Part shown: piece after piece, positions 1 to 9,080 of the stretch
How the letters are laid out: each line of letters starts with the position of its first letter
How positions within the stretch are numbered: position 1 is the stretch's first letter
Assembly: GCA_039111635.1 (NCBI GenBank)
Contig: JBCAQO010000003.1
Coordinates: 3,534,001 to 3,598,000 of the forward strand
From: Heterobasidion occidentale
Lineage: Eukaryota > Basidiomycota > Agaricomycetes > Russulales > Bondarzewiaceae
Length of the DNA: 64,000 nt
Direction: 5' to 3'
Notes under the pieces: generated by a model
Database searches by the model: none
What the model saw: only the letters and a program-made list of their open reading frames with translations
What the model was told of the DNA's origin: nothing
Position numbers and translations under genes: made by a program

Positions 1-1840
1 AACTAAATCGTCGACAAGCCCGGTGGTCGCTTTATTTGTCACGCTTCGACTACAAACTCACACACAAGGCGGGGACCACGAATAAATCAGACGGTCTGTC
101 TCGGAGGCCAGACCATAAAGAGGGGGTGGAATTAGACAATTCGGGAGAAGTCCTCCTCGGGCCGGAAATTTTCGATAAAACAACCCAGCCAAACTCCCGG
201 ACCCCCTTCACAGAAGCAATGAACATCAGATCTGTCCATCTCGACGCAACAGATCTGATAGAACCTCTCGATCCACAGAAGATCTTCCACCTTAGGGCAA
301 CGGAAGAACGGCGGTTACCATGATCGAGACGGAGCTTAGGGACCGCATCATAGCAGGAAACAGGGAAGACCCCTGGCTATTGGAAATACTGAAACAGGTC
401 AATGAACTCGGACCAAGATCCCTCAAGAAAGGCTTGCAGGAATGGAACGAAGAGGACGGCCTCGTACTACATCGCGGAAAGGTTTACGTACCGTCAAACG
501 GAGAACTACGAAGGGACATAATCAAACGGCATCATGACAACCGAACAGCGGGACATCCAGGAGTTAGAGGTACCCTGGCGTCAGTCGGTCAAGACTATAC
601 TTGGCCCGGAATGTCTAACACGGTACAACAATACGTGGAAGGATGCGCAATATGTCAATCAACGAAGAACGACACACCCAACAATGGTGCCGTTACAGCC
701 TACGGAGATACCGGACCGACCATTCGGAACAATCACAATGGATTTTATTACAGATCTCCCGGAGTCAAATGGATACGACTCCATACATGTGGTCACGGAT
801 CGGTTAACGAAGACAACGATCATCACCCCTTGCAAGAAGACGATCGATTCCGACGGAACGGCGAAATTACTCTTAGATCACACATGGCGACGATACGGAT
901 TACCGGACAAGATAATTTCGGACCGCGGAACACAATTTGCGTCTAAAGTAGCACAGGCGCTACTAGAAGAATTAGGAATCAAGTCATCCCTTAGCACGGC
1001 CTACCACCCACAGACGGATGGAGCAACGGAACGGATGAACCAGGAACTGGAGCAATACCTCAGGGCATTTTGCAGCTCCACACAGGACGACTGGGCCGAA
1101 CTTATTCCCTATGCAGAATATGCCCACAACTCACACCAGCACTCGGCGACAAAGATCTCGCCGTTCGAGCTCCTTCATGGATACCAACCAAGAGCTTACC
1201 CTGCAATTGTCGGAAACACAAATGTACCCACTGCCGACAAGCGCCTAGAACTGTTAAAGAAAGCACAGCAAGAAGCAAAGGCCAGTTTGGAAATTGCAGC
1301 AGAATCCATGAAGACTCAGCACGACAAGTTTGGGGTAGAACTTCCCCCATTCAAGAAAGGCGATCAAGTATGGCTCGACGGAAAGAACATACACACGGAT
1401 CACCCCTCGGAGAAGTTAAGGCCAAAAAGATTTGGGCCATTCAAGATTTTGGACACCATAGGAACGGTTAACTATCGGCGAGTTGCCGAAGAATTGGAGG
1501 AAGATACACAACGTCTTCCATGCCTCGCGGTTAACCATGTACAAGGAGAACACCACTCACGGTCCAAATTATAGGAAACCTCCACCCGACTCATCGAATG
1601 ACAGGAAGAATTCGAGGTAGAAAGAATTATAGCATCCCCCCTCTTTGGACGTTGGAAGACCCTACAATACCTAGTCAAATGGAAAGGGTACCGGAATCCG
1701 ACAACTCATGGGAATCAGCGGACGCGGTCAAGAACGCAAAGGAGGAAGTTAGCGACTTCCACAGGAAATACCCACTGGCAGTCCGAGGCATGGGGCCGTC
1801 TACTCGGGAATTACAACTCGCACTCGACAAAACCAGATAG
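1..1840 (+). pseudogene. pol 3' region: RNase H end, integrase, chromodomain (frame-broken)
   Basis: The start carries the RNase H/linker signature GTTNKSDGLSRRPDH (about 72-116). The integrase zinc module has the H-H-C-C pattern HHDNRTAGHPG ... CAICQ (about 530-660). The core has MDFITDLPESNGYDSIHVV, SDRGTQFAS and HPQTDGATERMNQ, i.e. the D, D, E triad in normal spacing (about 735-1045). The GPF/Y-like end [18 protein letters not shown] lies at about 1425-1475. A chromodomain follows (EFEVERI ... LQYLVKWKGY ... NSWESADAVKNAKEEVSDFH, about 1608-1770). Reading frame changes near 670-690, 1470-1480, 1600-1608 and 1690. In-frame stops at 1572 and 1599 lie in the core frame. Integrase would insert the element, and the chromodomain would steer it to chromatin marks. 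The copy is decayed, or carries indel errors. Confidence 0.85.
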
Positions 1841-3002
1841 TGGAACTGTGCGACAGACAAATTCGGCTAATGAAGACCTCGGCAGGGAAGAAACTACTCG
1901 ACGCAGGTTTAACGGTCAAACAAGCGGAGACCACAATACAGGAAGAAACCTCGAGACGGAAGCTGACACAGACATCAGCAGGAAAGAAACTACTAGGCGC
2001 AGGACTAACGGTTAGACAGGCAGAAACCGCTATACAGGAAGAATCCATAAGGCGCAAGTTACTCGTTCACCCAATAGGGAAGAAACTACTAGCCACGGGG
2101 GCCACGGTCGCACACATACGAGCATCCATGGTGGATGAAGAATACAGGCGAAAGCTCAGGAAAACAAAGCTAGGAAGACGGCTCCTAGCTACCGGCGCGA
2201 CGCCGGCGGAAATCAGGTTGGGACTCAAGAAAGCCCAACCATTGTTACCCAGTGGACAGATCATTATGCATCGACAAGGGAAGAACCTCACCTATGACAC
2301 AGAGAGTCTAGGAAAGAGCACTCAGACGAATAAACGCGAACGCGCTCAGGAAACGAAGGTGGCCCCTTCTTCTTCCTCTCGCACATCGACATATTCCCCT
2401 GGAGTCAAACACGAGTCAAGGAAATCCCAGAAATCAACATGGGCCAGGAAGAATGCGGATGAACAAGTATCAAATTGGAGATACCGCGCAGTCAAGGACC
2501 TGGAGAGACAAATGACCAAGGGACTCGCTTGGAAAAAGGATTCACTTCGTCAAAATGCCGACGAAGACGACGGATCAGAAGAAGGCTCGGTTCACACACC
2601 GGAATTAGGAGACACGTCTTATCAAAACGCCGATGAAGACTACATGGACGAAGGCTCGGATTACTCGCCGGACGGAGAAGAATACGAAGACGCCATGGAC
2701 CTAGACAGCGTCAATGGAGAATGGAGGAAAGGACCCCTCTCCACGAACCCGAAGAAGAAGAAGGGACAGGATCAGAAATGTCCTACTCGTCAACAGGACT
2801 CACCCCTTCTTCCGCACCCGCGAAACGAACGCCCCCCACACCATACACACCATATGGAAGCGGCGCCTGGTGCGTCTCGGCAAGAGACATCGACTCAGAC
2901 GAGGACACACCCCCTCGTACCCCTAGTACCCCCGACTCTGACGGAGATATACAGATAACCTCCGAAGACGAGCACGAAAATTCGACATGGCCGAAGAATT
3001 AG
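1840..3002 (+). pseudogene. Post-integrase ORF with four 32-residue repeats and acidic tail
   Basis: The open frame starts right after the chromodomain stop; its first ATG is at 1870. It opens with four tandem repeats of exactly 32 residues, with the core GKKLLxAGLTVxQAE...EExxRRK, at about 1876-2224. The last copies read GKKLLATGATVAHIR and GRRLLATGATPAEIR. The repeats are basic and helix-prone; the GLT/GAT turn resembles a short helix-turn-helix, which is inference only. A Lys/Ser-rich stretch follows, then an acidic region with NADED motifs (about 2545-2700). Near 2715 the acidic composition continues in another frame, up to 3002. I do not recognise the protein. Its place between integrase and the 3' LTR suggests an element-borne accessory gene. 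Confidence 0.55.
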
Positions 3003-3189
3003 AGACCTATCAATTAAAGACACCCTGGACGGCTACCAGGTGGCATGGATATTGACAGTCTAAACACACACACAGAACGGCCAGCGCTATCTATTACGAT
3101 ACCGCAGGAAACAGGATACCCTACGCCCCACTCGAGCACAGGGCAGCGCTTCGACGAAAGCCCCTTGGAGAACCACTCCAACCAGCGAA

Positions 3190-3733
3190 TTGTTATGGAA
3201 GGACACCGACAGTAATCTTGGCAGATTGACTATCGATCCCAATGCCATGGACACCAGAGATGATCTTGGCCGATCACCTATCGCGGAGTTGGAACCAGAA
3301 ACATCCAGAGAGGAACAGCGATGGCAAGAGATTCAAACCCAGCAGATTGGCCAAGCAGGACCAAACGAAGCAGGGCCTATATTAGAGAGCCCAACACGCG
3401 GAATCTCCCCACTCTCCCTTGACCACCCTCTACTCGCACCCCCTCTACTAGACGGCAAGTGGTACAATAACCCAGAGCTGTACCAAGATCTCTCTTTGAC
3501 CCCCAAAGAGAATGCCTGACGAACGGAACCCGCGCGTTGCCATATACAACGCAGTCAAAGTCATGCTCGAACTCGCGCTCCGCGCTCTGCAAGACATTGA
3601 CACATACGCACACACACCGTCGGAACCATCCCCTCAGGTTTTCCCTACCAGTCCTGAGTCCTCCTCATCACCGTCTTTACCGTCACTCCCGGTTCCACCT
3701 ATGCCACGCCCATCGACACCGGCTAGACGCTAG
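3190..3733 (+). pseudogene. Further retroelement ORFs before the 3' LTR
   Basis: Two open frames overlap by a few bases. The first (3190-3519) encodes about 109 residues, polar and Glu/Pro-rich, ending LYQDLSLTPKENA. The second (3512-3733) begins MPDERNPRVAIYNAVK and becomes Ser/Pro-rich. Both lie inside the element, between the repeat ORF and the polypurine tract, and no known domain is visible. They may be one ORF split by a frame break, or the tail of the repeat ORF. The base composition looks coding, but the function is unknown. Confidence 0.35.
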
Positions 3734-3900
3734 TCAAACCAACGTCCCGGACCACGCATCATTATGCTTTCCCCTTCGCCTGACTCACGCCTAGTCAATC
3801 CCCACTCTATCATTGCAAAGCACTACCCGACTTCTGCCTTGGCCTACATATCGCACAACCCAACCGACCATTACCCATTGCGCTATATGTGAGGCCGAGG

Positions 3901-3915
3901 TTAGAAAGGGGGTGG
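3901..3915 (+). other. Polypurine tract of the LTR element
   Basis: A purine-rich run (TTAGAAAGGGGGTGG) lies immediately before the TG that opens the presumed 3' LTR. This is the expected site and sequence type for plus-strand priming in Ty3/gypsy elements. Confidence 0.6.
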
Positions 3916-4378
3916 TGTTAAGAGCCGGCTCATAACACATGATATATGATCACCTGATCATATGACACGCGGTCTATGACCAACGGATACGACCTATACC
4001 CGGTGACCGACCCCTTGACTTCACCAGCGGACATTGAGTTATCTTATCTTATCTTTCGTTCCTGGATTAACGATCAGTTACATCACTGACATCATTGATT
4101 GCATCATGCTTCTCTGATCGCATCATAGATTACATCATTCCGATCGTTGATCGTTTGCTTCTATTTGGTGCCTTGAGCACAGACCTTCTGTAGATCTTGC
4201 CCTAAAGCGGATCGCGTATATATAGAACGAGCCAGATACCTGTATCGCCAGCTCGTTCACCTTTGTTACTCCCCACCTGTTCTTACTCTTGACCTTGGTA
4301 CTAGCCATACCTCTGCTATATCATAGTCTTTGCCAATAGGCCAGACTCTTGATTGTCAATAGAACATCTGCTTGAGCA
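3916..4378 (+). repeat. 3' long terminal repeat (about 463 bp)
   Basis: The segment begins TGTTAAGAGCCGG directly after the polypurine tract and ends ...CTTGAGCA. It contains no ORF. It holds a TATA box followed by a pyrimidine-rich leader, as LTR U3-R-U5 regions do. The right edge rests only on the TG...CA rule, because the partner LTR is outside the window. Confidence 0.6.
4217..4225 (+). promoter_or_regulatory. LTR TATA box
   Basis: TATATATAG lies inside the LTR about 160 bp before its end, followed by a region without ATG. It is the likely element promoter. It would also point into the gene that starts just to the right. Confidence 0.5.
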
Positions 4379-5518
4379 TGGTTTAACTTGCCCTGCGCTT
4401 CTCTCTATCGTCATCCTCAACCACTCAGTCGTCATCTCAATACTGGCTGAGTTCTACACAGGACTAGCAGTATTCTATCTCGACTTTAGTGGGCAGCATA
4501 TCTACTGCCATCCAGGTCCGCATCAGGTCGTACCCGCACATCTGTGGGAAAACCTTTGTGCATTCCTGGAGACGCGATACCATCACGAATCCCTCGTACA
4601 TCCCGAATTACGCACTCAAGTAGCCGCTGGTGCCTTCATCGGACGTACTTGGATTTGGCACGTCCCTCAGTGACTCAGGAGCCTCCTGGCACATCACGTG
4701 CGAAGACCAGGTCTTAACACTCAATTGCGTCACCCCACAGACGATCGCATACGCTGCCTGCCAGGTGAGTTTGGAACCTCATCGTGGATCATTACTTACC
4801 AAAGTACAGGCGCGCTTCGCGCTGAGCACGATCGAGACGTGGAGCGTCAAGGATGGCTCCTTCGACTACAAGATCTTCTACGCTAGGATCATCGAGCTCT
4901 TTGAGCGATTCCCCAACGATAGCTGGACTAAGGAGACCTTGGCATGGTGGAACAAGTATCAGCTTTTCTCTGTCATTGGTATCCATACTGATCCCTTTTG
5001 ACAGGATGGTTTTCGGGAACGAGTCCGGCAGGACCGCACCAGCGCGAGGTGATGAACAAGATCCGGATGATGACAGTGAGTGGGAAGATATCATGGCAAA
5101 GCGTGCTCAACGCGCTCGAGAACTGGAGGATGCACGTAAGTTCTCCTGTCAAGTAGTCTGAGAGCAAACTGATCCGCATCACAGAGGTGCCCAAACCTAC
5201 ACCTGCTGCCGGTGCCGCAGAGGAGGAGCCTCCGCCAGACGATGCACCTCTGCCTTTCTCCGAACCGATCCGGCGCACACCCTTGAACTTCGATAGCGAC
5301 CTCACGATGTGTTCTTCGAGCCCGACACCTGAACACATGTCGAGCCCGCCTCCGCTTCTAACGACCCTAGCAGCACCGGACAAGTTGCCAGCCCCGTTGA
5401 TGCACAGCCTCCTGTTCAGCCCCATGTTGCGGACACCACTGAGACCGCGCCAGGACCTGTCAGTGCAAAACCACGCCCGAGGAAGAAGGGCAAAACTCCT
5501 GCGAAGAAGACTCGGTGA
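4379..5518 (+). pseudogene. Spliced hypothetical protein, 5' end missing next to LTR
   Basis: Coding sequence is visible from about 4480 to the stop at 5516-5518. Introns that fit in phase are 4765-4809, 4956-5004 and 5136-5184. A 34-bp intron at 4645-4678 would also fit. Typical stretches are WHITCEDQVLTLNCV, FDYKIFYARIIELFERF and TLAWWNKMVFGNE, then an acidic, Pro-rich tail ending in a basic KKGKTPAKKTR. Near 5335 the frame changes once more before this tail. No start codon with a sensible N-terminus lies between the LTR and the first recognisable exon, so the retroelement may have replaced the 5' part. The family resembles multi-copy agaricomycete proteins of unknown function; I cannot name it. 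Confidence 0.45.
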
Positions 5519-6851
5519 GCGAGTGGATCTGCAGACTCGGCTCTCCCTTTCGTTACTGGCTCGTCGTATGCTATGGTATCGCAGCTGATCCTTTATGCTT
5601 TATTTATCTTGTACTGCCATATATACCCGATGCTTCATCCCCTGTATTATATGGCCTTGTGCTGCAATGTATTATGTTTGTTGATCATAAGAGCTATGCA
5701 TACCGAGATATTTCCTTCTACACCGTTGCGCAAACATTGAATTTGAAGACAACATTGCAAGACATGCCATTCTCGGCTGATATGGTCAGATGATACTTTT
5801 GGATGCTATATTGCTCGACATTCAGAATGTGCCTTGAAGCGCACCATATTATTTTCGGACATTATATTGCATTATGGTATGCTTTCTCATTCTTGAAGAT
5901 TCAAGGTAATATATTTCACTCGAGGATGGGCCCAAATGCCAATGTCGACATTCATTATCAATAATATTTTTTTTTCTAGTTGCCCACATACCCCCCCCTC
6001 TGATTATGGTGTTGTGGACATTACGGAAAATATAGGGCAATATATACTTATATACGATCTCGGCAGTTTTGCTGATGATGCTCATCGATCCCAAAAGTCG
6101 CAGTCGACCTCGATCTCCCCACCATCGCCGCAATGGTATCAAGTGGATGATTGCCGCATGCGATCGTGAGTTCGTATTTTTCGTTGTTTCTGAATCCCGA
6201 AGTAGCTTGATGAAGAATAAGAGAGATCGACTGCGATATGCCGGGATGTGCATGATCTTTTCTTTGAGTGAGGTGAAGTCGCCACACCTTACCGAGATGC
6301 GCCAGGTTGCCTCTTTGGGACGCAGCGCCGTGAGCAAGCCGGTGGCGTACTGTAGCTATCCCTGCAGTGCCCGACGCGGCCTTGACGTACGACACGAAGA
6401 AGAGCGAAGGACCAGGAACGTTGCGTGGTGAGGCCTTATAGAACTGGAGAAAGAACGGAATCGGAAAGAGAAGAAAACGCATCGAATAAAAAGAGATATC
6501 AGCTTCCGCTGCGCCGACTCAGAATCGCTCGCTTTTATGGCTCTGAGGAAGATATTTTCAGCTCGTGAGGATATGTGCCAGTATAGATACGAGATCGCCG
6601 GCCATCCACTTGTGATGCTACTGTCCAGACGCCGTCCACGAAAGCGTCGACGCCATACCCACCATCACAATTCATGCACACGGATCGCCGCAGCGCATCA
6701 CCGCGCCGCCTTCCTAAAAGGAAGAACAAAAGAAAGACCGTGCCGTTCGTCGCCCAAATCAGGCTCGCCACGGACGGCTGCTGGCATTGTGCTTACGTCC
6801 ACTGGGACCCATACGCGCGCCGCACGGGCCACCGCCACACCGCCGAAAACG
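5519..6851. other. Gene-free stretch
   Basis: Only short overlapping open frames on both strands are present, with no splice-consistent exons or recognisable motifs. The left half is AT-rich, with a T tract near 5968-5976. The right half rises in GC towards the promoter of the next gene. Confidence 0.5.
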
Positions 6852-6859
6852 TATATAAA
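6852..6859 (+). promoter_or_regulatory. TATA box of the Trp-heptad gene
   Basis: TATATAAA lies 62 bp upstream of the ATG at 6921, in an otherwise GC-rich region, with no ATG between. Confidence 0.5.
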
Positions 6860-6920
6860 CCCACGCCCTCAGCTTGCCGTCACACTGACCCCGCCCGCCA
6901 CGAGCCACGTCAGAAGCATC

Positions 6921-7137
6921 ATGCAGTCGCAGTACGCCTCAAGTGCGCCCGTGCAGAACACGTGTTACCCCAGCGGTGCGCCGTCGCTCGGCGAGGTGTT
7001 TTCTCAAGACTATGTGGCATTGATGCACAGGCAGGTGAGTCGAGTGTCGGCGAGCCTGTGCGCCTGCCGCTCAGCCATCACTCACTCTTGTGTCCTTCCG
7101 AAATCAGAACCAGATCTTGTTCCAAAACCAGATTCAA

Positions 7138-7169
<32 letters not shown>

Positions 7170-8470
7170 TCATAACCAGACCCAACCTCCTTATTCGTCC
7201 CCAGCCACCTCTGTCAACTACCCGCCGATGCCGCCGCCGCCGTCGTCGCACCTAACGCAACCGCATACAGCCCCTGTCACAGCGCCGACCGCACACCTCT
7301 ACCCACAGGCGCCCTACGGCAACCTGGTCCAGGCGGCCCAAGCGCTGCAGTTGCGCGCGCAGATCGAGCAAATGCACATGCACCACATCCAGCAGCAGAA
7401 CGAACAGCAGAGGGCCACGAACGCGGCGCCCGGTCCCGTCGCCGGGGCTTGGCCGCCACCGTTCGGGGCCGTAAACTCTGCACCCGCACCTGCACTTGCG
7501 CCTGCACCCGCGCCTCCTATTGCGTCGGCTGCGCCAGTTTCTGCCATTTCAGCACCTCTGCTTTCGACCCTCGCGAATCCTCCCATGTCGCCCGCTCCCT
7601 CTATCGACAACCACGTTCTCCTGAAACGGACGCGGATCCGGGCGCTGGCTTGGGCATACGCGCGGCGCGCACGCCGCTGGACATGACGAAACGCTTGCTC
7701 GACGAGACGTGGGCGACGGCGGTGGCCGCGATGCAGCGCGAGGCGGACGCGCGGCAGGCGTGGGAAGAGGAGAAGAAGAAGTGGGAGGAGGAGAGGAAGG
7801 ATGGGAGGAGGAGAGGGAGGGGTGGGGGGAGGAGAAGGAGGGGTGGGGGGATGAGAGGGAGGTGTGGATCGAGGAGAGGTACGAGTTGCAGGAGGAGAAG
7901 AGGAGATTCGAGAGAGATGGGTGGGGAGATGCGCAGAAGAGGTGGGATGAGGAGAAGAAGAGGTGGCAGGAGGAGAGAGATCAGTGGTCGGAAGAGAGGG
8001 AGGAGTGGGAGGCCCAGGCGGAGGTCTTCAAAGAGTTTCGTCGCAAGGCGCTCAGCGGGAAGAAGGAAGCCGAACAGGCGAGAGAGAAGGCGGAGGAGGC
8101 CAGAAGGAAGGCCGAGCAGGAGAGGGACGACGCTCGGGACAAGTACCAAGTGCTGTTCAATGCCGTGCAAGTCGAAAGGGCGAGGGGGGCGATAGAGGCG
8201 GCGACACGGTCGATAGTGGCGGCGGGAATCCCAGCGTCAGACAGGGTACCGCCTCCTGTTCTCTTCACTACACTACCCCAGAGCACAGACACAACACCCA
8301 CTCACAGCGATTCCTCCCCTGCATTCTCTGCATCTTCCATGTCCTCGGGCTTCTCAGTGCTAGCGCTCAGCCCCGAACGGGTCGGCCAGCAACGTGTGCA
8401 TGGGGACGAAGACGAAGAAAGATATCTGGATGGGGATGAAGAGTGCACCGAAGGCGACAACGCGCGTTAG
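6921..8470 (+). pseudogene. Gln/Pro-rich protein with Trp-heptad coiled coil (frame-broken)
   Basis: The ATG at 6921 opens a 38-codon exon (MQSQYASSAPVQNTCYPSG...). A canonical intron (7035-7107) follows, then an exon beginning with Asn-Gln repeats and continuing Pro/Ala/Gln-rich. Further on lies the motif TKRLLDETWATAV (about 7684-7725), which the gene at 9081-12323 shares. A long charged coiled coil comes next, with Trp every seventh residue, ending in an acidic tail (stop 8468-8470). The frame changes twice, at 7560-7680 and between 7782 and 7802. No plausible splice pair explains the first, and the second is a one-base deletion judged from the 21-bp Trp spacing. No enzyme domain is visible; a scaffolding or transcription-related role is only a guess. 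It is either a pseudogene or has two indel errors. Confidence 0.6.
7761..8008 (+). repeat. 21-bp periodic coding repeat (Trp heptads)
   Basis: TGG codons fall at 7761, 7782, 7802, 7823, 7844 and 7865, then at 7922, 7943, 7964, 7985 and 8006. Spacing is 21 bp (seven codons), except 20 bp between 7782 and 7802 and 57 bp across a short Leu/Phe segment. The DNA is almost pure purine on the plus strand (GAG/GGA/AAG). Confidence 0.85.
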
Positions 8471-9080
8471 GAGAGAACCGTGTGCGATGATGTCAAGTTG
8501 GTCAAATGTTCTTGTCAGATGTGTACTGTACCGCCGACCTAGTACGGAACAATTCGATGTATTTAATTTGTAAAGTGTCTGTGATAATTGAATTCATGAA
8601 GTCCGCTTGATAGGCAAACACCTTTTTTATAACGACAAGACAATTCAAGTACAGTAGATACCAACACACTACACATCATGTTCATACCGTACCTGGTGCG
8701 CTATAACAAGAGGGACAACATTCGGTCGGGAAAGCATAGAGAATGTGCGGAGACGGCTGCCGGAAATGGACGTAAAACGTGGTGGCAAAGGTCGTGATTA
8801 AAAAATAGGGCGTTTCAAGGAAAATAAACAGCGAGTGGCACCGACGGCGAAAACAGAAAGCGCGGGTGGAATGCGACGTGTCGTGACCAGACATAAATCA
8901 TAGGTTCAAGAGACGAATGACGGGACAAGAAAACCACATAGAGAGAGAGAGAGAGAGGAAGGAACCGGGGACGGTACAGACGCAGACAAACAGGCAAACG
9001 AAACAAAACAAAAAAACGGCAAAAAAAATACACATGGACGGTGCGCATGAGATCAGGACGCGTCGGCGGGCACCGCGCGT
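8471..9080. other. Intergenic region, convergent genes
   Basis: It separates two convergent genes. It contains a (GA)n microsatellite at about 8940-8957 and A-rich runs near 9004-9030. No exon is supported here. Confidence 0.5.

Larger units (their letters stand above)
1..4378 (+). mobile_element. Ty3/gypsy chromovirus LTR retrotransposon, 5' part outside window
   Basis: Reading left to right the window holds the last residues of the RNase H/linker region, a zinc-binding integrase N-terminus, the integrase core, a chromodomain, further ORFs, a polypurine tract and one LTR. This order defines a chromovirus of the Ty3/gypsy superfamily. The 5' LTR, gag, protease and reverse transcriptase would lie upstream of base 1. 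The pol part needs at least four frame changes, so this copy cannot encode an intact polyprotein as written. Its right end is placed at 4378 because the presumed LTR runs from TG (3916) to CA (4378). That end and any target-site duplication cannot be verified without the 5' LTR. Confidence 0.85.

Noticed and set aside
7449..8195. Long Arg/Gly-rich open frame overlapping the Trp-heptad region
   Set aside because: The part after the break is a shadow frame of the purine-rich heptad repeat. Only the TKRLLDETW section is considered coding.
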